NCBI GenBank assembly: GCA_028868555.1
Contig: JAGWUG010000008.1
Span: 1-12,340 of the forward strand
Source of the DNA: Actinomycetales bacterium
Lineage (GTDB): Bacteria > Actinomycetota > Actinomycetes > Actinomycetales > Microbacteriaceae
Direction of reading: 5' to 3'
Length of the DNA stretch: 12,340 nucleotides
A program made the position numbers and the translations under genes. The notes below the pieces were generated by a model. That model had not been told where the DNA came from and ran no database searches. It was given only the letters and a program-made list of their open reading frames with translations. This document shows positions 8,114 through 12,340 of the stretch, in pieces. Numbering within the stretch: position 1 is the stretch's first letter; each line of letters opens with the position of its first letter.

Positions 8114-8222
8114 TTGTCCATTCTCCCACCCCCTTAAAAGTTGTTGTTAATTCGCCCAAATTCCGCTGTCGTTCGCATCCAAACGGCTTGTCAACTCCCC
8201 CATCGGCCTTAGGATTTAAGGT
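8114..8222. promoter_or_regulatory. Divergent intergenic region between dxr and gabT
   Basis: This 109-base region must hold the promoters for dxr (minus) and gabT (plus). The dxr ribosome-binding site GGGAG lies at its left end. A near-palindromic core at 8188–8194 reads TTGTCA on the plus strand and TTGACA (a full -35 consensus) on the minus strand. I could not find a good -10 at 16–18 bases from the minus-strand TTGACA, so the dxr promoter is not resolved. Confidence 0.6.
8188..8215 (+). promoter_or_regulatory. Candidate gabT promoter (-35 and -10)
   Basis: TTGTCA (8188–8193, five of six bases of the -35 consensus) is followed after 16 bases by TAGGAT (8210–8215, TANNNT type). The -10 ends seven bases before the gabT ATG, so transcription would start at or next to the A of ATG and give a leaderless mRNA. 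The TAGGAT also contains AGGA, which could serve as a ribosome-binding site if transcription started further upstream. Confidence 0.5.
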
Positions 8223-9560
8223 ATGACTGAGTTCACCATCGCGCAGGAGCGCAAAGTCGTTACTTCAATCCCTGGCCCAAAGTCCAAGGAACTCCACGAG
8301 CGTCGTCGGAAGGCCGTTTCTAACGGTGTCGGCGCAGCTCTTCCGGTGTACATCGAGAAGGCCAACGGAGCCATCCTGGTTGACGTTGACGGAAACCAAT
8401 TCATCGATCTCGGTTCGGGCATCGGTGTGGTTTCTATTGGCCACACCAACCAGGGCGTTATTGATGCGGTTTCGCACCAGGTAGCTCAGCTCACCCACAC
8501 TCTCTTCACCGTGACCCCGTACGAGCAGTACGTTGAGGTTTGCGAGCTGCTGAACAAGCACACTCCGGGTAACTTCGAGAAGCGCTCGGCGCTGTTCAAC
8601 TCGGGTTCGGAGGCAGTGGAGAACGCCGTCAAGTTTGCTCGCAAGTTCACTCGCAAGCCAGCAATCGCGGTCTTCGACCACGGCTACCACGGTCGCACCA
8701 ACCTGACCATGGCCATGAACTTCAAGGCCGCTCCTTACGCCAACGGCTTCGGCCCGCTGGCCAGCAGCGTCTATCACGTGCCAATGTCCTACCCGTTCCG
8801 CGACCCAGAGGGCATGACCGGCGAGCAGGCCGCAGAGCGTGCCATCGTTTACATGGAGAAGCACATCGGTGCCGAGGACCTGGCCGCCATTGTGATTGAG
8901 CCGGTTCAGGGCGAGGGTGGTTTCATCACCCCGGCCCCAGGCTTCCTCACCGCAATCACCAAGTGGGCCAAGGCCAACGGCGTTCTGATCGTTGCCGACG
9001 AGGTTCAGGCCGGCGTTGCTCGTACCGGTCAGTGGTTCGCTTCCGAGTTTGAAGCCGGCTTTGAGCCAGACCTCTTCACCATCGCCAAGGGAATCGCGGG
9101 CGGTATGGTCATCTCGGCCGTAACCGGTCGCGCCGACATCATGGATGCAGCCCACCCAGGCGGCATCGGTGGCACCTTCGGTGGTAACCCAGTTTCCGCA
9201 GCTGCTGCGGTCTCCGTTCTGAAGCAGATCGAGGCCGGCGGCGTGCTTGAGGCAGCTCAGCGCATCGAGGCCACCCTGATGCCACGCCTGCTCGAGCTGA
9301 AGGCAAAGTACCCGGTTGTGGGCGATGTCCGCGGCCGTGGCGCCATGATTGCCATCGAGTTCGTTGAGGCCGGTAGCAAGAAGCCGAACAAGGAAATCAC
9401 CGACAAGCTGATTGCCCACTGCCACCAGAACGGTGTGCTGGTGCTGAATGCCGGTATCCACTACAACACCCTGCGCTTCCTGCCACCTCTGGTAATCACC
9501 GATGAGCTTCTCAACGACGCCATCGATGTTCTGGAGGCCGGAATCAAGGCCCACAGCTAG
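8223..9560 (+). CDS. gabT: 4-aminobutyrate aminotransferase (class III PLP aminotransferase)
   Basis: A PLP enzyme of the GABA transaminase type, moving the amino group of 4-aminobutyrate to 2-oxoglutarate to give succinic semialdehyde and glutamate. It has 445 residues, typical of actinobacterial GabT. FNSGSEAVENA (125–135) is the PLP phosphate-binding loop. EPVQGEGGF is at 226–234. IVADEVQAGVARTG (256–269) carries Asp259, which pairs with the pyridine nitrogen. The Schiff-base lysine is Lys289 in FTIAKGIAGG. GTFGGNP (317–323) gives the phosphate contact from the second subunit. The ATG start is supported by the family N-terminus and the nearby promoter signal. It has its own promoter region, diverges from dxr and converges on potC. 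Related class III enzymes use putrescine or other omega-amines, and the polyamine transporter next door keeps that open; GABA is the best guess. Confidence 0.9.
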   Translation: MTEFTIAQERKVVTSIPGPKSKELHERRRKAVSNGVGAALPVYIEKANGAILVDVDGNQFIDLGSGIGVVSIGHTNQGVIDAVSHQVAQLTHTLFTVTPYEQYVEVCELLNKHTPGNFEKRSALFNSGSEAVENAVKFARKFTRKPAIAVFDHGYHGRTNLTMAMNFKAAPYANGFGPLASSVYHVPMSYPFRDPEGMTGEQAAERAIVYMEKHIGAEDLAAIVIEPVQGEGGFITPAPGFLTAITKWAKANGVLIVADEVQAGVARTGQWFASEFEAGFEPDLFTIAKGIAGGMVISAVTGRADIMDAAHPGGIGGTFGGNPVSAAAAVSVLKQIEAGGVLEAAQRIEATLMPRLLELKAKYPVVGDVRGRGAMIAIEFVEAGSKKPNKEITDKLIAHCHQNGVLVLNAGIHYNTLRFLPPLVITDELLNDAIDVLEAGIKAHS

Positions 9561-9583
9561 GCCAGGTTCTATAGACCAAAGGT

Positions 9584-9612
9584 GAAAGCCCCGACCAGTG
9601 GTCGGGGCTTTC
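9584..9612. terminator. Strong, probably bidirectional, intrinsic terminator
   Basis: GAAAGCCCCGACC (9584–9596) pairs perfectly over 13 bp with 9600–9612 around a 3-base loop (AGT). The G+C core is flanked by A on one side and T on the other, so both strands end the stem in CUUUC. It lies 23 bases after the gabT stop and 36 bases beyond the end of potC, as expected for a shared terminator of two convergent units. The U tract is short on both strands. Confidence 0.85.
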
Positions 9613-9633
9613 GCAATTCCTGAGACTTAGGAA

Positions 9634-9646
9634 ACGCCTAGGGCGT
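9634..9646 (-). other. Small hairpin after the potC stop
   Basis: ACGCC and GGCGT form a 5-bp stem with a 3-base loop two bases after the potC stop codon. It is too small to terminate alone, but may protect the 3' end or be incidental next to the larger hairpin at 9584–9612. Confidence 0.3.
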
Positions 9647-9648
9647 GT

Positions 9649-10458
9649 CTACTTCAGAGTGTTCAGTCGCTTCTGGCGAATGTTGGACGCCACCTGGGTT
9701 CCGATGACAATCACAAGTGCGAGCAGGAACACCATGCTGGCAATCACGTTGACCTCTGCCGGTACACCCTTGGCAGCGGCCACGTAAATGAACATCGGGA
9801 AGGTAACAAGCGCGCCACCGGCGTTGAAGTAGGTGATGATGAAGTCATCGAACGAGAGCACAAACGAGAGCAGCGCACCCGAGACAATGCCCGGCAGTAG
9901 TAGCGGGAAGGTGATTCGCCAGAACACCTGACGCGGGCTCGCGTAGAGGTCCGCTCCGGCCTCTTCCAGAACTGGGTCCAGGGTCTGCACGCGGGCCTTC
10001 ACGGTTACCACCACAAACGAGAGGCAGAACATGATGTGCGCGAGAATCACGGTGAGGTAGCCCTGGCCGAAGTTCAGGTTGAAGAACAAAGCCGCAAGTC
10101 CAGCACCCATGACAACCTCTGGTGTGGCCATCGGAAGGAAGAGCGAAAGAGAAACCAGGCTTCGGCCCTTGAAGCTGTAGCGCACCAGGGCAATGGCAAC
10201 CGCGGTTCCAAGCACGGTTGCCACCAGGGTGGAAACGGTGCTGATCAGCAGTGAGGTGCCCACCGATGCACAGACATCGGGGCGGGCGCAGACGTTCATC
10301 CACTTGTCCAGCGTGAAGCCCTGCCAGATGGTGTTGGTGCGACCCTGCGAGTCATTGAACGAAAACGCGATGGTGTAGACGATTGGGATCAGCAGGTAGA
10401 CCAGCGCAATGACCGAGTAAAGCGGAAGCGCGAAGCGACCGAGGCGGAGCTTTTTCAC
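9649..10458 (-). CDS. potC: Spermidine/putrescine-type ABC transporter permease PotC
   Basis: One of two inner-membrane permeases of a polyamine-type ABC importer. It has 269 residues with about six hydrophobic segments (around 11–33, 66–92, 101–127, 134–154, 185–208 and 236–255). The cytoplasmic EAA loop that contacts the ATPase is at 165–190 (EEAGADLYASPRQ, ending in LLLPG). The start is GTG at 10456–10458, which overlaps the potB TGA stop in the four bases GTGA. GGAGGA lies six bases before it, so translation is coupled to potB. Short hydrophilic ends and family length support the start. PotC-type permeases also occur in importers for other small organic cations and iron, so the exact substrate is inferred from family resemblance. 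Confidence 0.9.
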   Translation of the reverse strand: MKKLRLGRFALPLYSVIALVYLLIPIVYTIAFSFNDSQGRTNTIWQGFTLDKWMNVCARPDVCASVGTSLLISTVSTLVATVLGTAVAIALVRYSFKGRSLVSLSLFLPMATPEVVMGAGLAALFFNLNFGQGYLTVILAHIMFCLSFVVVTVKARVQTLDPVLEEAGADLYASPRQVFWRITFPLLLPGIVSGALLSFVLSFDDFIITYFNAGGALVTFPMFIYVAAAKGVPAEVNVIASMVFLLALVIVIGTQVASNIRQKRLNTLK

Positions 10459-11372
10459 AGCAGGTCCTCCGTTCCAGTGCGCTTCACATAGATTCCTACG
10501 ATGATCAAGATCACGGCCATGAGGACCGCAGAGAGCGCCGATGCAGCCGGGTAGTCGCTGTTCTGCAGGTAGTCGGCCTGGACCATGTTTCCAATCATCG
10601 AGGTGTCCGAGGCGCCAAGGAAGTCACGGCTCGCGTTCACGTAGTCGCCGGTGATTGGAATGAAGGTGAGCAGGGTTCCGGAAATGACGCCAGGCATGGT
10701 CAGCGGCAGGGTTACCCTGCGGAATACCGCAGCCGGAGTGGCGTAGAGGTCGCCCGCGGCTTCGAGAAGGCGCAGGTCTAGACGCTCCAGCGAGGTGTAA
10801 AGCGGCAGTGTCATGAACGGAATGAAGTTGTAGACCAGACCCCAGACCACTGCGCCTGGAGTGCCAAGGAAGTGGAATGTGGTGTCGAGGTGGAAGAGGT
10901 TGCGCACGAAGGTCATGGCAGGCGCGTTGTCCGCGAAGAGCTGCTTCCAAGCGATGGTGCGGAGCAGGAAGGAGATGAAGAACGGCGCAATCACCAGGGT
11001 GAGAGTCAGCTTTTGGATTAGCGGGCGGGTGCGCAGGCGGATGCCAACGAAGTAGGCCAAGGGGTAGCTGATCAGCAGCGCGATGACTGTTGCCGCAAAG
11101 GCGTAAAGGAACGAGCGGCCAATCTGCGGCAGGTAATCCACCACAACGTGCTGGTAGGCCGATAGGTCAAAGCCGTAGTTGTAGATTCCGTAGGCGCCTG
11201 ATGGGTCGGGAGTCATCACCGAGGTGATGAGGAGCGAAACCAGCGGCACCATGAAGAACATGGCTAGGTAGAGCAGACCCGGTAGCAGAAGCACCCAGAC
11301 GAAGCGACCCGACTTTAGTGCAGATGCAGCCTGTGGCTTTGGAGCCGCGGAGGAGAAACCGGCCAGAGCCAC
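10455..11372 (-). CDS. potB: Spermidine/putrescine-type ABC transporter permease PotB
   Basis: The second permease of the importer. It has 305 residues: a roughly 22-residue Ala-rich cytoplasmic leader, then membrane segments at about 24–50, 87–110, 122–140, 172–192, 225–243 and 275–296. The EAA loop is at 203–228 (LEAAGDLYATPAAVF, then TMPG). The LPG at 30–32 and the large outer loop at about 51–85 fit the PotB rather than the PotC shape. The start is GTG at 11370–11372, two bases after the potA stop. GAGGAG at the end of potA lies five bases from it. The reading frame overlaps potC by four bases, so the three genes form a tightly coupled operon. Confidence 0.9.
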   Translation of the reverse strand: MALAGFSSAAPKPQAASALKSGRFVWVLLLPGLLYLAMFFMVPLVSLLITSVMTPDPSGAYGIYNYGFDLSAYQHVVVDYLPQIGRSFLYAFAATVIALLISYPLAYFVGIRLRTRPLIQKLTLTLVIAPFFISFLLRTIAWKQLFADNAPAMTFVRNLFHLDTTFHFLGTPGAVVWGLVYNFIPFMTLPLYTSLERLDLRLLEAAGDLYATPAAVFRRVTLPLTMPGVISGTLLTFIPITGDYVNASRDFLGASDTSMIGNMVQADYLQNSDYPAASALSAVLMAVILIIVGIYVKRTGTEDLL

Positions 11373-11374
11373 CG

Positions 11375-12340
11375 CTACTCCTCGTCGCCTACCGGAAGGT
11401 CCTGCAGGCCAAAGGCGTGCTCAACCTTGAACGAGATCCAAACCTGCTCGCCCAACTCGATTACCGGAGAGATTCCGATGTTCTGAGCGAAGACGGTGAT
11501 GTGGCCCACGTTTGGGATGTCAATCAGGTACTGGTTGCTAACACCGGTAAAGCGAATGTCCTTGATGGTTCCAGGGCCAAGAATGTTCAAGGCGCTGTTG
11601 GCAGTTGGTGCCGAGCGGTGGAACTCAACCTTTTCAGGACGAACACCGATGGCAATCTTGCCCTGCTGCTTCTCAGCACGAGCCTTAGGAACCGAGATGC
11701 GGTTTCCGGCAACCTGAATGCTCAGGCTGTCGGCGCTGGAATCTGCTACTTCACCGACGAAGAGGTTGGACTGGCCGAGGAACTTGGAGACAAAGGCTGT
11801 CTTCGGACGCTCGTAGAGCGACTCCGGGGCACCCATCTGCTCGATGCGGCCGCGGTTCATGACCGCAACAGTGTCGGCCATGTCCATGGCTTCTTCCTGG
11901 TCGTGGGTCACGTGCAGGAAGGTGAGGCCAACTTCCATCTGGATGGCTTTGAGCTCGATCTGCATCTGGCGACGCAGCTTGAGGTCTAGTGCGCCCAGTG
12001 GCTCGTCTAGGAGGAGAAGCGATGGGCGGTTTACCAGTGCGCGGGCGAGGGCCACACGCTGCTGCTGTCCACCGGAAAGCTGCATCGGACGGCGCTCTCC
12101 AATGTGACCCAGCTCAACCATCTCCAGTGCCGCAGCGGCCTTAGCCAAAGGGTCGGAGACGTTCTTGCGGCGAAGACCGAAGGCAACGTTCTCCAGGATA
12201 GACATGTGTGGGAACAGCGCGTACGACTGGAAAACGGTGTTTACCGGACGCTCGTGAGGCTTGGTAAAGGTCACATCCTCGCCACCGATGAGCACCTGGC
12301 CCTGAGTCGGCTGATCGAGTCCCGCAATGATGCGAAGGGT
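11375..12340 (-). CDS. potA: Spermidine/putrescine-type ABC transporter ATP-binding protein PotA (partial at right edge)
   Basis: The ATPase subunit that drives the PotB/PotC permeases. The last 321 codons are present; the frame runs off the window and the first visible residues are TLRIIAGLDQPTQG, which directly follow the Walker A motif in this family. Numbering from the first visible residue, the Q-loop glutamine is 38 (VFQSYALFPHM), the signature LSGGQ is 88–92, Walker B ends in LLLDEP with Asp112 and Glu113, the D-loop is GALD at 116–119, and the switch histidine is 146 (THDQEE). Residues after about 210 form the C-terminal TOBE-like regulatory domain, with IAIGVRPEKVEF the recognisable start of a conserved stretch. 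No start is in the window: internal GTG codons near 12295 are not the start, since the family sequence continues past them. The substrate-binding protein (PotD) is not seen here and may lie to the right. Confidence 0.93.
   Translation of the reverse strand, partial: TLRIIAGLDQPTQGQVLIGGEDVTFTKPHERPVNTVFQSYALFPHMSILENVAFGLRRKNVSDPLAKAAAALEMVELGHIGERRPMQLSGGQQQRVALARALVNRPSLLLLDEPLGALDLKLRRQMQIELKAIQMEVGLTFLHVTHDQEEAMDMADTVAVMNRGRIEQMGAPESLYERPKTAFVSKFLGQSNLFVGEVADSSADSLSIQVAGNRISVPKARAEKQQGKIAIGVRPEKVEFHRSAPTANSALNILGPGTIKDIRFTGVSNQYLIDIPNVGHITVFAQNIGISPVIELGEQVWISFKVEHAFGLQDLPVGDEE

Noticed and set aside
8265..9554. Open frame of 429 codons on the minus strand, antisense to almost all of gabT
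   Set aside because: gabT has every expected PLP motif. The antisense frame stays open because gabT avoids the codons TTA, CTA and TCA in that register.
11318..11989. 223-codon plus-strand frame opposite potA and the start of potB
   Set aside because: It crosses the potA/potB boundary on the other strand and has no recognisable features.

Overview
The window looks like chromosomal core sequence from a high-G+C Gram-positive bacterium (Actinobacteria), most likely of the Microbacteriaceae type. The reasons are the gene order dxr – site-2 protease – ispG – proS – nusA – ylxR – infB, the fairly high G+C content, the frequent GTG starts, the actinobacterial form of NusA (two KH domains and no C-terminal acidic repeats), and an IF-2 with a long Ala/Pro and Gly/Arg-rich N-terminal extension. 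The genus assignment is inference. Intergenic gaps are very short: no stretch over 300 bases lacks a gene, and the longest gap is about 109 bases. This suggests a compact genome. I see no mobile element, CRISPR array, tRNA or rRNA.

Left two thirds (1–8113, all on the minus strand). In the direction of transcription the order is dxr, an M50 site-2 protease (rseP/rip1 type), ispG, proS, nusA, ylxR and the first 408 codons of infB, which runs off the left edge. Gaps are 70, 37, 62, 14, 40 and 78 bases, all in one direction, so this is probably one long operon or a few overlapping transcripts. It combines two steps of the non-mevalonate isoprenoid pathway (Dxr and IspG), a membrane protease of regulated intramembrane proteolysis, and a translation/transcription block (prolyl-tRNA synthetase, NusA, the RNA-binding protein YlxR, IF-2). 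The rimP gene that usually sits just before nusA is absent from this locus. A perfect 10-bp hairpin lies in front of infB and takes in part of its ribosome-binding site.

Middle (8114–8222) is a 109-base divergent intergenic region between dxr (minus) and gabT (plus). It holds a plausible gabT promoter placed so that transcription would begin at or next to the ATG.

Right third (8223–12340). gabT (plus) is a class-III PLP aminotransferase of the 4-aminobutyrate type. It converges on a minus-strand ABC transporter operon potA–potB–potC of the spermidine/putrescine type, with potA running off the right edge. A strong hairpin with symmetric A/U flanks between them probably terminates both transcripts. 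Together they suggest uptake of polyamines or GABA-related amines and transamination to succinic semialdehyde; this coupling is inferred from neighbourhood only.

I found no clear new biological system. The points most worth checking are the infB leader hairpin, the missing rimP and the possible leaderless start of gabT.
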